Part shown: piece after piece, positions 56,504-64,000 of the stretch | How positions within the stretch are numbered: the stretch's first letter is position 1 | How the letters are laid out: every line of letters starts with the position of its first letter | NCBI RefSeq assembly: GCF_003269295.1 | Contig: NZ_QLTT01000002.1 | Location: 992,001 to 1,056,000, forward strand | Direction: 5' to 3' | DNA length: 64,000 nucleotides | DNA from: Lentzea atacamensis | Lineage (GTDB): Bacteria > Actinomycetota > Actinomycetes > Mycobacteriales > Pseudonocardiaceae | Notes under the pieces: model-generated | What the model was told of the DNA's origin: nothing | Databases searched by the model: none | Seen by the model: only the letters and a program-made list of their open reading frames with translations | Made by a program: the position numbers and the translations under genes

Positions 56504-57039
56504 GGCGCCTTCCTGAGTGCTCTGGCGACGGGAACGAGAAGAGTCATCGCCAGGGGGACGCTTGTCACCGGCACCAGGTTCCATCGGGCGTTGTCGGCGA
56601 ACACCGGCCGCAGCGGCGAGCCGACCAGAACGTCCGCCTCCATGATCGCGAGCCGGTCGTCCCAGTCGCGGCTCAGCTCGACCTCACCGCTCGGGCAGGC
56701 GAGCACGTAGTCCACCGACGGGTACTTGGCGAACGGGTGTTCTTCCGCCTGCGTGATGGTGCAGTGCTCGACGTGCCCGATCCGCTGCATCAGCACGCTG
56801 TGCCCGCCGAACGTCAGCAGGAACGGCGCCACGAGCCCGAGCGCGAACGCCGGCAACGCGATCCACTTGCGTTCGGCGAGGCCGCTCACCCCGAGCGCGT
56901 ACGCGAGGCCGCCCAGCAGCCCGACGAACACCAGGCCCGTGGTGAGGGTGACGCCGAACCCGACGCCTGCCGCCAGCCCCGCGAAGCCACCCGCGATGAG
57001 CAGCCAGGCCGTGCGTCTCGGTACCGGTGAGCTGGACAC
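56500..57039 (-). CDS. Small membrane protein, paralogue 2 in the glycan locus
   Basis: 179 residues. Hydrophobic helices (AWLLIAGGFAGLAAGVGFG, GLVFVGLLGGLAYALGVSGL, WIALPAFALGLVAPFLLTF), an external domain with EHCTITQAEEHPF and VLACPSGEVELSRDW, then RPVFADNARWNLVPV and a final helix. Matches the downstream paralogue in order: helices, Cys-x-I-x2-(V/A)-E, Cys-Pro-x-G-x-E-(L/V), RP-x-x-AD-x-x-x-W. GTG 57039 begins 3 bases after wbbL. No known family. Confidence 0.75.
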   Translation of the reverse strand: MSSSPVPRRTAWLLIAGGFAGLAAGVGFGVTLTTGLVFVGLLGGLAYALGVSGLAERKWIALPAFALGLVAPFLLTFGGHSVLMQRIGHVEHCTITQAEEHPFAKYPSVDYVLACPSGEVELSRDWDDRLAIMEADVLVGSPLRPVFADNARWNLVPVTSVPLAMTLLVPVARALRKAP

Positions 57040-57042
57040 GGC

Positions 57043-57900
57043 TCAGCCTCTGGTGAGGATCTTCACCCGCAGCGTCAGCCCGGCCTTCACCAGCAACCTG
57101 AACGGCGCCCACAGCACGCCCTGGTGCCGGTCGGCCAGGTACCGGTAGGCGCTGCGGTGGTGCTCGCGCAGCATCCGGTCGGACGACCGCGCGGTGGAGT
57201 GGCCACCGATGTGCGTGACCTCGGCGTCGGGCACGTAGACGTTCTGCCAGCCGGCCCTGCCGACCCGCTCGCCGAGGTCCACGTCCTCGAAGTACATGAA
57301 GTAGCGCTCGTCGAAGCCCTTGACCGAGTCGAACGCCTCGCGCCGCATCAGGAAGCAGCTGCCGGAGAGCCACCCGGCGGTCCGCTCGACCGGCGTCTTC
57401 TCCTGCCGGTACGCGCGGGTCCACGGGTTCGACTTCCAGAACGCGCCGAACACCGCGTGCCCGAGGCCGCGGCCCAGCGACGGCAGCAGGCGGGCCGACG
57501 GGTAGACCTCGCCGTTCGGCTCGCGGATCAGCGGCCCGAACATCCCGCCGCGCGGCCACCGGGAGGCGGCTTCGAGCAACGTGTCCACGCTGCCCGGCGC
57601 GAACTCGATGTCGGGGTTGGAGATGAGCACCCAGCCGACGTCCGGCCCCAGCGCCGCGACACCGCGGTTGGCGCCACCGCCGTAGCCGAGGTTTCCCCCG
57701 GTCGGCAGGAACGTGACGTGCTCGCGTTCGGCTGCGACCTGCTCGGGCACGCCGTCGGTGGAACCGTTGTCGGCGAGGATCACCTGCACCGGCCGGGTGG
57801 TCGCCTTCGCGAGGGTGTCCACGAACGGTGCCAGCGTCTCGCCCGGCGAGTACGTGACCGTCACGACACCAAGTCCGTCGCCGTAGTTCACGCGCGACAC
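57043..57900 (-). CDS. wbbL: Rhamnosyltransferase WbbL-like
   Basis: 285 residues, GT2. GVVTVTYSPGETLAPFVDTLAKAT, VILADNGSTDGVPEQV, FLPTGGNLGYGGGANRGVA, WVLISNPDIEF, GWLSGSCFLMRREAF, GFDERYFMYFEDVDLGERV. This closely follows, as I recall it, mycobacterial WbbL, which puts L-rhamnose from dTDP-rhamnose on polyprenyl-PP-GlcNAc to start arabinogalactan. rmlB and rmlD nearby provide the donor. The start GTG 57900 faces the GT4 gene's end 16 bases away on the same strand. Confidence 0.9.
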   Translation of the reverse strand: MSRVNYGDGLGVVTVTYSPGETLAPFVDTLAKATTRPVQVILADNGSTDGVPEQVAAEREHVTFLPTGGNLGYGGGANRGVAALGPDVGWVLISNPDIEFAPGSVDTLLEAASRWPRGGMFGPLIREPNGEVYPSARLLPSLGRGLGHAVFGAFWKSNPWTRAYRQEKTPVERTAGWLSGSCFLMRREAFDSVKGFDERYFMYFEDVDLGERVGRAGWQNVYVPDAEVTHIGGHSTARSSDRMLREHHRSAYRYLADRHQGVLWAPFRLLVKAGLTLRVKILTRG

Positions 57901-57916
57901 AGTAGTGGCTCGCGAT

Positions 57917-59065
57917 TCAGCGGGATCGGCGCACCAGCGCTGCCCGCTCGTAGGCCAGCCGGTGGCGGTCGGCGCTCACCGACCAGGAGAAGTCCTTCGC
58001 ACGTCGCTGTCCGGAAGCTGCCAGGGCCGACCGGCGGGCGGGGTCGTCCAACAGATCGGCGATCGCCGCCGCGATGTCCCCCGCTCCGACACCGCAGTAC
58101 GCGACCGCCTCACCACCGACCTCTGGCAGCGACAGTCTTCGCGTGGTGAGCACGCACGCGCCGCACGCCATCGCCTCCAGCACCGGCAGGCCGAAACCCT
58201 CGCCGAGCGACGGGTAGGCGACCAGTTCCGCACCGCCGAGGAACCCTGCGAGCTGTTCGAACGGCAGGTAGCCCGCCCGGATCACGCGGATCCGGTGCGG
58301 CACCGCGTCGAGCGCGCGTTCGACCTGGCTGTCCCAGCCGGGCTGGCCGGCGAGCACGAGCGCGGGCGGGTTGGCGCGGCCGACCATCGCCTGGGCGAAG
58401 CCGCGGATCAGCGCCGGCACGTTCTTGCGCGGTTCCAGCGCACCGAGGAACGCCACGTACGGTGTGTCCCCCAACGACAACGCCCGCCGCACCGCGGTGA
58501 TCTCGTCCGGCGACGGCGGGTGGAAGCGTTCGGTGTCGACGCCGTGCTGCGCGATGTGCAGGACGCGGCGGTCGGCTCCGGCGACGCGCACCAGTTCGTC
58601 GGACGTCGCCTGTGACGGCACCACGCACAGATCCGCGCGTTTCAACGAGGCGCGGGTCCACGCGCGGAAGAAGCGCGCCTTGACCGACGAGTGCAGCACG
58701 GGGTCGGTGAAGAACGTGGCGTCGTGCAGCGTCACGACCGATGCGGCCTTGCTGGCCAACGGAAGTGTGTAGTGCGGTGAGTGCACGACGTCGATGCCGA
58801 GCGACCGCACGAGGCGCGGCAACGTCGCCTGTTCCCAGGCCAGCCGGGCCGTCCTGGTGGCGACGGCCTCGGCGGCGCGCACGACACGGGCGTTCGGCGC
58901 GATCTTGGTGAAGAGTTCTTCGTCGCGCGGCTGGCACACGACGGACAGTCTGGTGCCGTCGGCATCCAGTGCGGCGACGAGCGAATCCACGTAACGGCCG
59001 ACGCCACCACGGTCTGCGGGAACCGCGGTGGCGTCGATCAGCACGTTGGGTTCGACGGTCGGCAC
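57917..59065 (-). CDS. Family 4 glycosyltransferase
   Basis: 382 residues, GT-B. VLIDATAVPADRGGVGRYVDSLVAAL (the donor-side Gly-rich loop), FLGALEPRKNVPALIRGF, and YPSLGEGFGLPVLEAMACGACVLTTRRLSLPEVGG with EGFGLPVLE. Typical of mannosyl- or rhamnosyltransferases acting on lipid-linked oligosaccharides. Start GTG 59065. Sixteen bases before wbbL in the same direction. Donor and acceptor unknown; the nearby manC could supply GDP-mannose. Confidence 0.92.
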   Translation of the reverse strand: MPTVEPNVLIDATAVPADRGGVGRYVDSLVAALDADGTRLSVVCQPRDEELFTKIAPNARVVRAAEAVATRTARLAWEQATLPRLVRSLGIDVVHSPHYTLPLASKAASVVTLHDATFFTDPVLHSSVKARFFRAWTRASLKRADLCVVPSQATSDELVRVAGADRRVLHIAQHGVDTERFHPPSPDEITAVRRALSLGDTPYVAFLGALEPRKNVPALIRGFAQAMVGRANPPALVLAGQPGWDSQVERALDAVPHRIRVIRAGYLPFEQLAGFLGGAELVAYPSLGEGFGLPVLEAMACGACVLTTRRLSLPEVGGEAVAYCGVGAGDIAAAIADLLDDPARRSALAASGQRRAKDFSWSVSADRHRLAYERAALVRRSR

Positions 59066-59124
59066 GATCAGCTAGCGTAATGTCATTTGCGAATGCGTTT
59101 AGCGGGAATGCACCAATCCGGTTG

Positions 59125-60096
59125 TTACGTGTGTGTCTCCCAGACACCCCGTGCGGTCTTTTCCCAGGTGAACTCAGTCGCGCGGGTGACGCCGGCCTCG
59201 ATGGTGTGATGCGGATCCATGAGGACAGCCCGCAGTCCTTCCGTCAACGAGGTCAGGTCTCCTCGCCGGACGACGGTCCCCGCACCGCCCGCGACCTCCA
59301 CCAGAGCGGGGTCGTCGGAGTGCACGACGGGGACGCCCGCGGCCATCGCCTCCAGCACCGGCAGCCCGAAACCCTCGGCCAGGCTCGGCGCGGCGAGCAC
59401 GGTCGCACCGGCCAGCACCGATGCCAGCCGTTCGTCGGAAACCTTGCCCAGCAACGTCACGTGCGGTGCGCGCAGATCAACCCCGCCCCAGCCCTGCGGC
59501 CCGATCACGACCAGCCGGGCCTTCAGCCGTTCGGTCGCCCGCACCAGCAGGTCGAAGCCCTTGCGCGGCTCGATGGTGCCGATGGCGAGCACATACCGTT
59601 CGGGAAGGTCGTCGGGTTTCGGGCCTTCGAGCCTGGTGACTCCGTTGGGCACCACGTGCACCGGAACCTCGACGCGCACGCGGTCGCGCAGTTGGCCAGC
59701 GACGGCCTGCGTCGGCACGACCAACGCCCGCGCCTGCAGTGCGGCCTTCTCGATGACCTTGCGGTGCCACGCGACGCCGCGCGGTGTCAGCGTCTCCGGG
59801 TGCGTCCACGGCACCACGTCGTGCACGGTCACGACCGCGCCCGGCAGCGGGGCGAGCGGCGTGGGGGCGTGCACGTGCGGGCCGAGCTTCGGCGGCAGTC
59901 CCCGTTCCCACAACGCCACCAGCGCCCGTCGCGGCACCCTGATCACGCGGTCCGCGTTCGCCGTGGCCACGGTTGTCACGGTCCAGCCCGCGGGCGCGGT
60001 CTCCTTCAGGGCCTTCAGCAGCTCGGCCGTGTAGCGGCCGGTGCCGCCGGGGACGGGGGCGTTGAGTTGCTCGGTCAGCACTACGAGCTCTGGCAC
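59125..60096 (-). CDS. Family 4 glycosyltransferase
   Basis: 323 residues, GT-B, slightly short. ELVVLTEQLNAPVPGGTGRYTAELLKAL, VVTVHDVVPWTHPE, AIGTIEPRKGFDLLVRA, APSLAEGFGLPVLEAMAAGVPVVHSDDPALVEVAGG. Close in plan to the GT4 genes at 52372 and 57917, so the three may derive from local duplication. GTG 60096 is chosen: it is the first start that gives the conserved beginning and avoids overlapping the divergent GT2 gene, whose start is 60117 (20-base gap). Confidence 0.92.
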   Translation of the reverse strand: MPELVVLTEQLNAPVPGGTGRYTAELLKALKETAPAGWTVTTVATANADRVIRVPRRALVALWERGLPPKLGPHVHAPTPLAPLPGAVVTVHDVVPWTHPETLTPRGVAWHRKVIEKAALQARALVVPTQAVAGQLRDRVRVEVPVHVVPNGVTRLEGPKPDDLPERYVLAIGTIEPRKGFDLLVRATERLKARLVVIGPQGWGGVDLRAPHVTLLGKVSDERLASVLAGATVLAAPSLAEGFGLPVLEAMAAGVPVVHSDDPALVEVAGGAGTVVRRGDLTSLTEGLRAVLMDPHHTIEAGVTRATEFTWEKTARGVWETHT

Positions 60097-60116
60097 GTCG
60101 CGTACCGTCTCACGCC

Positions 60117-61025
60117 GTGTCGGCACTCAGCACCGTGGTGGTCGTGACGTGGCGGGGCCGTGACCACATCACGGCGTGCCTGGACGCTCTCGCGGCCCAG
60201 AAGAGTCCACATAGGATGATCGTGGTCGACAACGCGTCCGACGACGGCACCGCCGAGTTGATCAGCGGGTACGAGGTCGTGCGGCTCCCGCGCAACCGCG
60301 GTTACGCCGGTGGGCTGGCGGCCGTGCTCGATCTGGTCGACACCCCGTACGTCGCGTGGCTCAACGACGACGCGGTGCCGGACCCGTCGTGGCTGAGCGA
60401 GCTGGAGAACGCGCTGGAGGCCGAACCGGACGCGGCCGCCGCCACCTCGTCGATCCTGCTGACGGACGGCTCGACGCAGTCCGTCGGTGTGGCGTTGACC
60501 TCGGACGGCTACGGCAAGGACGTCGTGCTCGCCGGGCGCGAGGTGTTCGGGTTCTGCGGTGGTGCGGCACTGCTGCGGACGTCCGAGCTGCGCGCCGCGG
60601 GTGGCGTGCCGGCCGGTTTCTTCTGCTACTACGAGGACACCGACACGGCCTGGCGGTTGCGGCTGGCCGGGCACCGGGTGATCTCGGTCGGACCGGCGCG
60701 GGTGCGTCATCGGCACGGCGCGAGCACGCGGCCGGGGTCGCCGCTCTTCCACCGGTGGAACGAGCGCAACCGGCTGCTGATGCTGCTGCGGTGCGCCCCG
60801 GCTTCGGTGGCGGTGCGGGAGCTCGCGCGGTTCCTGGTGATCACGGCGCTGCTGCCGGCGCGCAAGGACGTGCCGAACGCCGCGAACTTCCGGATCGGGC
60901 TGCGGCTGCGGGTGCTCGGCGAGGTGCTGATCAGGATGCCCGTGACCGTGGTCCAGCGACTGGTGATCGGCACCCGTTCGAAGGTCACCCGCCAGAGGGT
61001 CTGGCGGGACTGGGCAGGCCGCTAG
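60117..61025 (+). CDS. Family 2 glycosyltransferase
   Basis: 302 residues, GT-A. STVVVVTWRGRDHITACLDALAAQ, MIVVDNASDDGTAELI, RNRGYAGGLAAVLD, YVAWLNDDAVPDPSW (NDD metal site), GAALLRTSELRAAGG, FFCYYEDTDTAWRLRLAGHRV. Of the same broad type as WbbL and the GT2 half of the fusion. A C-terminal basic region (RSKVTRQRVWRDWAGR) may bind the membrane. The GTG start faces a GT4 gene 20 bases away. It converges on the gene at 61028. Confidence 0.92.
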   Translation: MSALSTVVVVTWRGRDHITACLDALAAQKSPHRMIVVDNASDDGTAELISGYEVVRLPRNRGYAGGLAAVLDLVDTPYVAWLNDDAVPDPSWLSELENALEAEPDAAAATSSILLTDGSTQSVGVALTSDGYGKDVVLAGREVFGFCGGAALLRTSELRAAGGVPAGFFCYYEDTDTAWRLRLAGHRVISVGPARVRHRHGASTRPGSPLFHRWNERNRLLMLLRCAPASVAVRELARFLVITALLPARKDVPNAANFRIGLRLRVLGEVLIRMPVTVVQRLVIGTRSKVTRQRVWRDWAGR

Positions 61026-61027
61026 CC

Positions 61028-61405
61028 CTACATGTTCCCGCTGAGGCGCTGGGACAGCGAGTTGCGCGTCTGCTTGTGGTTGGACACCGTCGGGATCACG
61101 CCCGGCTGCACGACCTGAGTGATCTCCGCGTCATCCGCGACCTGCATCGGCTGGGTCGGCATCGGGTGGCCGGGCCTCTGCTGGTGCTGCTGTGGCGGCC
61201 GCTGCTGCTGCCCCATCTGGGAAGGCTGCAGGATCATCGTCGAGTCCGGGTCTTGGCGCGGGTCCATGGCGTTGACCAGCGTCCGAGGGATCTGGAGGGT
61301 GTCGGACGCGTCCATGGGGGACGTCATGTTGTCCGGCGTCACGATGTTCCGCCCACGTGCGCGGGCGCGGGCGAGCATGGCGTCGGCCCGGTCGCGGGGG
61401 TCCAT
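61028..61405 (-). CDS. Low-complexity cytosolic protein of unknown function
   Basis: 125 residues, hydrophilic, no membrane segment. Begins MDPRDRADAMLARARARGRNIVTPDNMTSPMDASDTLQIPR; a middle Gln/Pro/His-rich stretch (QMGQQQRPPQQHQQRPGHP); ends HKQTRNSLSQRLSGNM. RADAMLARARARGRNIVTPDNMTSPMDA looks like a conserved short motif block of actinobacterial hypothetical proteins beside manC, but I cannot name it. ATG 61405 has AAGGAGC ten bases upstream. Divergent from manC over 101 bases. Confidence 0.65.
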   Translation of the reverse strand: MDPRDRADAMLARARARGRNIVTPDNMTSPMDASDTLQIPRTLVNAMDPRQDPDSTMILQPSQMGQQQRPPQQHQQRPGHPMPTQPMQVADDAEITQVVQPGVIPTVSNHKQTRNSLSQRLSGNM

Positions 61406-61506
61406 GTCGGATTTAGCTCCTTGCCGGGACCAGATCCCGTATGACGATCTGCTTCGTGTCAGAGTATTCCGTCGAACGGCTCGCTGTAACGCGGAGGAGG
61501 AAAAAG

Positions 61507-62574
61507 GTGCACGGCGTCGAAGCTGTGGTGCTGGTCGGGGGCAAGGGCACCCGTCTTCGCCCGCTGACCCTGTCCGCTCCCAAGCCCATGCTGCCGACCG
61601 CGGGGGTGCCCTTTCTCACGCACCTGTTGTCGCGGATCAAGGAGGCCGGGATCACCCACGTGGTGCTCGGCACCTCCTACAAGGCCGAGGTGTTCGAGGA
61701 GTACTTCGGTGACGGATCGAGGCTCGGGCTGGAGCTCGAGTACGTGGTCGAGGAGGTACCGCTCGACACGGCGGGCGCCATCCGCAACGTCGCGGACAAG
61801 CTGCGCGAACCCGACGTGATGGTCTTCAACGGCGACATCCTGTCGGGTGTCGACCTGACGGGGATCGTGGAGACGCACCGCAAGCACGAGGCGGACGTCA
61901 CGCTGCACCTCGTGAAGGTCGCGGACCCGCGCGCGTTCGGCTGCGTGCCGACCGACGACGAGGGCCGCGTGCAGGCGTTCCTGGAGAAGACCGACAACCC
62001 GCCGACGGACCAGATCAACGCGGGTTGCTACGTGTTCCGCCGCGAGGTGATCGACGCCATCCCGGCAGGCCGCCCGGTGTCGGTGGAGCGCGAGACGTTC
62101 CCCGGTCTGCTGGAGGCCGGCCGCCGCCTGCAGGGCCACGTCGACGCCACGTACTGGCTCGACCTCGGCAAGCCGGAGGCGTTCGTGCAGGGCTCGGCCG
62201 ACCTGGTGCGCGGCGTCGCACCGTCGGCCGCAGTTGCACAGCCGGGTGACTTCCTGGTGCTCGAAGGCTCCGCGGTGCACGAGGGCGCCACGGTGCGCGG
62301 CGGCTCGACCGTCGGCGCTCGGTGCACGGTGGCGGACGGCGCGGTGCTCGACGGCGCGATCCTGTTCGACGGCGCTGTCGTCGGCGAGAACGCGGTGGTG
62401 GAGCGCTCGATCGTCGGCGCGGGTGCCCTGGTGCAGGCCGGCGCGGTGCTGCGCGACGCCGTGGTGGGCGACTCTGCCGTGATCGGCGCCCGGTGTGAGC
62501 TGATCGGCGGGGCGCGCGTGTGGCCGGGCGTGGTGCTGCCCGAAGCCGGCGTGCGCTTCTCGACGGATGCCTAG
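61507..62574 (+). CDS. Mannose-1-phosphate guanylyltransferase (NDP-sugar pyrophosphorylase)
   Basis: 355 residues. N-terminal nucleotidyltransferase (VLVGGKGTRLRPLTLSAPKPMLP, FNGDILSGVDL, FLEKTDNPPTDQINAGCYVF) and a C-terminal left-handed beta-helix of hexapeptide repeats (~255-345: VHEGATVRGGSTVGARCTVADGA). Makes GDP-mannose (or a related NDP-sugar) from sugar 1-phosphate; the mycobacterial counterpart (Rv3264c, next to wbbL and rmlD) is GDP-mannose pyrophosphorylase. GTG 61507 has GGAGGA 7 bases upstream. The gene overlaps the alkA-like gene by eight bases. Confidence 0.93.
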   Translation: MHGVEAVVLVGGKGTRLRPLTLSAPKPMLPTAGVPFLTHLLSRIKEAGITHVVLGTSYKAEVFEEYFGDGSRLGLELEYVVEEVPLDTAGAIRNVADKLREPDVMVFNGDILSGVDLTGIVETHRKHEADVTLHLVKVADPRAFGCVPTDDEGRVQAFLEKTDNPPTDQINAGCYVFRREVIDAIPAGRPVSVERETFPGLLEAGRRLQGHVDATYWLDLGKPEAFVQGSADLVRGVAPSAAVAQPGDFLVLEGSAVHEGATVRGGSTVGARCTVADGAVLDGAILFDGAVVGENAVVERSIVGAGALVQAGAVLRDAVVGDSAVIGARCELIGGARVWPGVVLPEAGVRFSTDA

Positions 62575-63448
62575 TCGGTCCTGGACACCACCGTTCCCCT
62601 TCGATCTGGGCGCGGTGCTCGGACCGTTGCGCCGCGGACCAGGTGATCCGTCCTTCTCGACGGAGGGCGGCATCTGGTTCGCGGCGAACACCCCGTGCGG
62701 GCCGGGAACTCTGCACGTCCGGCGCACATCGGACGCGGTCGAGGCGGAAGCGTGGGGCGACGGCGGGCTGTGGCTGCTGGACGGCCTGCCCGCCCTGCTC
62801 GGCGCGGACGACCCGCTGGACGAGTTCGTCGCGCACCACCCGATCGTCGCCGAGGCGCGCAGGCAGCGTCCCGGACTGCGCCTCGGAGCGACCAACCGCG
62901 TCTGGGACCTGCTGTTCGCCTCGATCCTGGAGCAGAAGGTCACCGGGAAGGAGGCGTTCCGCACCTGGCGTGAGCTGGGCCGCAGGTTCGGCGAGCCCGC
63001 GCCGGGACCGCTCGCTCTGAAGGTGCCGCCGACGCCGCACCGGCTGCTCGCTCTGCAGGACTGGGAATGGCACCAGTGCGGCCTCGACGGTGCCCGGCGG
63101 CGCACGCTGATCAACGCCGCACAGGTCGCGCACCGGCTGGAGAAGGCCGCCGAGATGCGCAGCCGCGAGCTGCTGGAGAAGGTGCCCGGCATCGGCGTGT
63201 GGACGTCGGCCGAGGTCGCGCAACGGTCATGGGGCGACCCGGACGCCGTGAGCGTCGGCGACTACCACGTCGCGAAGAACGTCGGCTGGGCGTTGACCGG
63301 CACGCCGACCGATGACGACGGCATGATGGAGCTGCTGGAGCCGTACAAGCCGCAGCGCCACCGGGCCGTCCGCTACCTGGAGGCCGCGGGCATGCAGCGG
63401 CCGCGGCGAGCACCGAGGTTCTCGCCGCGCGACTACCGCAAGTTCTGA
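62567..63448 (+). CDS. AlkA-like DNA-3-methyladenine glycosylase
   Basis: 293 residues, HhH-GPD superfamily. DLLFASILEQKVTGKEAFRTWREL is the domain core; the helix-hairpin-helix is LEKVPGIGVWTSAEVAQRSWGD, followed by the catalytic Asp in DAVSVGDYHVAKNVG. Removes alkylated bases to begin base-excision repair. No Fe-S Cys cluster, as in AlkA. Start ATG 62567, overlapping manC's end, so it is probably translated from the same mRNA. In several actinobacteria this gene lies between manC and a NUDIX gene. Confidence 0.92.
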   Translation: MPSRSWTPPFPFDLGAVLGPLRRGPGDPSFSTEGGIWFAANTPCGPGTLHVRRTSDAVEAEAWGDGGLWLLDGLPALLGADDPLDEFVAHHPIVAEARRQRPGLRLGATNRVWDLLFASILEQKVTGKEAFRTWRELGRRFGEPAPGPLALKVPPTPHRLLALQDWEWHQCGLDGARRRTLINAAQVAHRLEKAAEMRSRELLEKVPGIGVWTSAEVAQRSWGDPDAVSVGDYHVAKNVGWALTGTPTDDDGMMELLEPYKPQRHRAVRYLEAAGMQRPRRAPRFSPRDYRKF

Positions 63449-63465
63449 CGCCGGGGGAGGGCTGG

Positions 63466-63654
63466 TTGGCGAAGCGGCAGTACGTGGCGCGCGGCGTGCC
63501 CGGCGGGTACCGGATCTGGAACAACAAGACGCGGCGGTGGTGGGGCGACCACTACGAACTGTGCCCCGACGACCTGCTCGCCGAGCTGAACGGCGCCGCC
63601 GACCCCGCGCGGATCACCGCCCTGCTCAAGCGCTACCGGGCGCTCAAGCGCTAG
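63466..63654 (+). CDS. Small basic protein of unknown function
   Basis: 62 residues, strongly basic, no membrane segment. AKRQYVARGVPGGYRIWNNKTRRWWGDHYELCPDDLLAELNG: a compact segment rich in Tyr/Trp/Arg, followed by a helix ALLKRYRALKR. The TTG start at 63466 has GGGGGAGGG five to seven bases upstream, strong support. It lies 17 bases after the alkA-like gene and overlaps the end of the convergent NUDIX gene by 4 bases. The GYRIWNNKTRRWWG part looks like a short conserved motif, but no family is recognised. Confidence 0.6.
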   Translation: MAKRQYVARGVPGGYRIWNNKTRRWWGDHYELCPDDLLAELNGAADPARITALLKRYRALKR

Positions 63655-64000
63655 CGAAGGCGGGCCAGCGCCGACTCGATCAACGGGTGCAGGTCGTCCA
63701 CGTTGTCCGGCAACGAGTCCAGCGGCCACCACTGCAGGTCCACCGACTCGGCGGACCGCACCGGCTGCGCGCCGACCGGCGCCCGCACCAGGAACCGCAC
63801 GTCGAAGTGCCGCGTGGGCTTCCCGAGCGAGCACGTGATCGGGTGCACGTCGAGGTGGATCGGCGTGGGCTCGATTCGCAGCCCGCGCATGCCCGACTCC
63901 TCGGTGGCCTCGCGCAACGCGGCCGCGGCCAGCGTCGCGTCGCCCGGCTCGCAGTGGCCGCCGAGCTGCAGCCACCGGCCCACCCGCGGGTGCAACGTCA
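63651..64000 (-). CDS. NUDIX hydrolase, C-terminal part (cut by window edge)
   Basis: The visible ~116 residues carry the Nudix box GGHCEPGDATLAAAALREATEESG (G-x5-E-x7-REx2EExG) and the end of the alpha-beta-alpha fold, through HPITCSLGKPTRHFDVRFL and EAVDLQWWPLD-type stretch ESVDLQWWPLDSLPD. The protein begins before the right edge: HPRVGRWLQLGGH normally follows a ~40-residue strand pair. Hydrolyses nucleoside diphosphates linked to some moiety; the substrate is unknown. From memory, the F420 gene fbiB often lies next to this NUDIX gene, just beyond the window. Confidence 0.9.
   Translation of the reverse strand, partial: TLHPRVGRWLQLGGHCEPGDATLAAAALREATEESGMRGLRIEPTPIHLDVHPITCSLGKPTRHFDVRFLVRAPVGAQPVRSAESVDLQWWPLDSLPDNVDDLHPLIESALARLR

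Overview
The window is high-GC actinobacterial DNA, most probably from a member of the Pseudonocardiaceae (Lentzea, Saccharothrix or Amycolatopsis type). The pointers are frequent GTG and TTG starts, ATGA/GTGA-coupled genes, a long-chain acyl-CoA carboxylase set with an epsilon subunit, ESX (type VII) substrates with EspG, LCP proteins, a dTDP-rhamnose/WbbL cell-wall locus, and DUF1707, DUF3558 and TIGR03089 genes. The genus is inferred and no taxonomic marker was tested. There are about 72 genes and no rRNA, tRNA, CRISPR array or insertion sequence that I could find.

Layout. 1-2860: glycerol use, with glpD (cut by the left edge) divergent from glpF-glpK. 2873-5523: a minus-strand module of two small sortase-like lipoproteins flanking two paralogous secreted proteins. 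5576-7539: lpdA and a gamma-glutamylcyclotransferase-like gene. 7540-9906: an ESX substrate/chaperone set (WxG-like, PPE-like, EspG). 10004-12313: DUF3558 lipoprotein, GNAT, HAD-RraB-like fusion, DUF1707. 12344-21687: biotin-dependent carboxylation (accA3, accE, pccB/accD5, birA), interleaved with a dicarboxylate symporter, maf and an MFS exporter. 21701-24107: PH-domain protein, HMG-CoA lyase, GNAT, MaoC. 24207-27802: an ESX polymorphic-toxin cassette ending in a TNT NAD+ glycohydrolase domain and a probable immunity gene. 27783-32077: HisN-like phosphatase, two-component system, HIT protein, two GtrA proteins. 32197-37509: a giant membrane-tethered ECF sigma factor, a degenerate GGDEF protein, and a GntR-ABC operon. 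37556-40470: purK, purE, fadE. 40460-46667: small alarmone synthetase, unknown membrane and secreted proteins, ArsR-SRPBCC pair, trypsin-like protease, META lipoprotein, DoxX. 46664-64000: cell-envelope glycan locus (TIGR03089, two LCP ligases, rmlB, rmlD, five more glycosyltransferase genes plus wbbL, two small membrane paralogues, manC), then alkA-like and NUDIX genes.

From memory, the conserved backbone (glpD, lpdA, GGCT, accA3, maf, accE, accD5, birA, PH protein, gtrA, purK, purE, fadE25, TIGR03089, LCP, rmlD, wbbL, manC) matches the gene content and rough order of Mycobacterium tuberculosis Rv3264c-Rv3304. The sortase, ESX, toxin, sigma-fusion, alarmone and extra glycosyltransferase genes sit between backbone genes like insertions. 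The most interesting points are the sortase/tail-protein module with one apparently dead sortase, the ESX-TNT toxin cassette with an unfamiliar immunity candidate, the self-contained sigma/anti-sigma membrane protein, and several clean operators and hairpin terminators.
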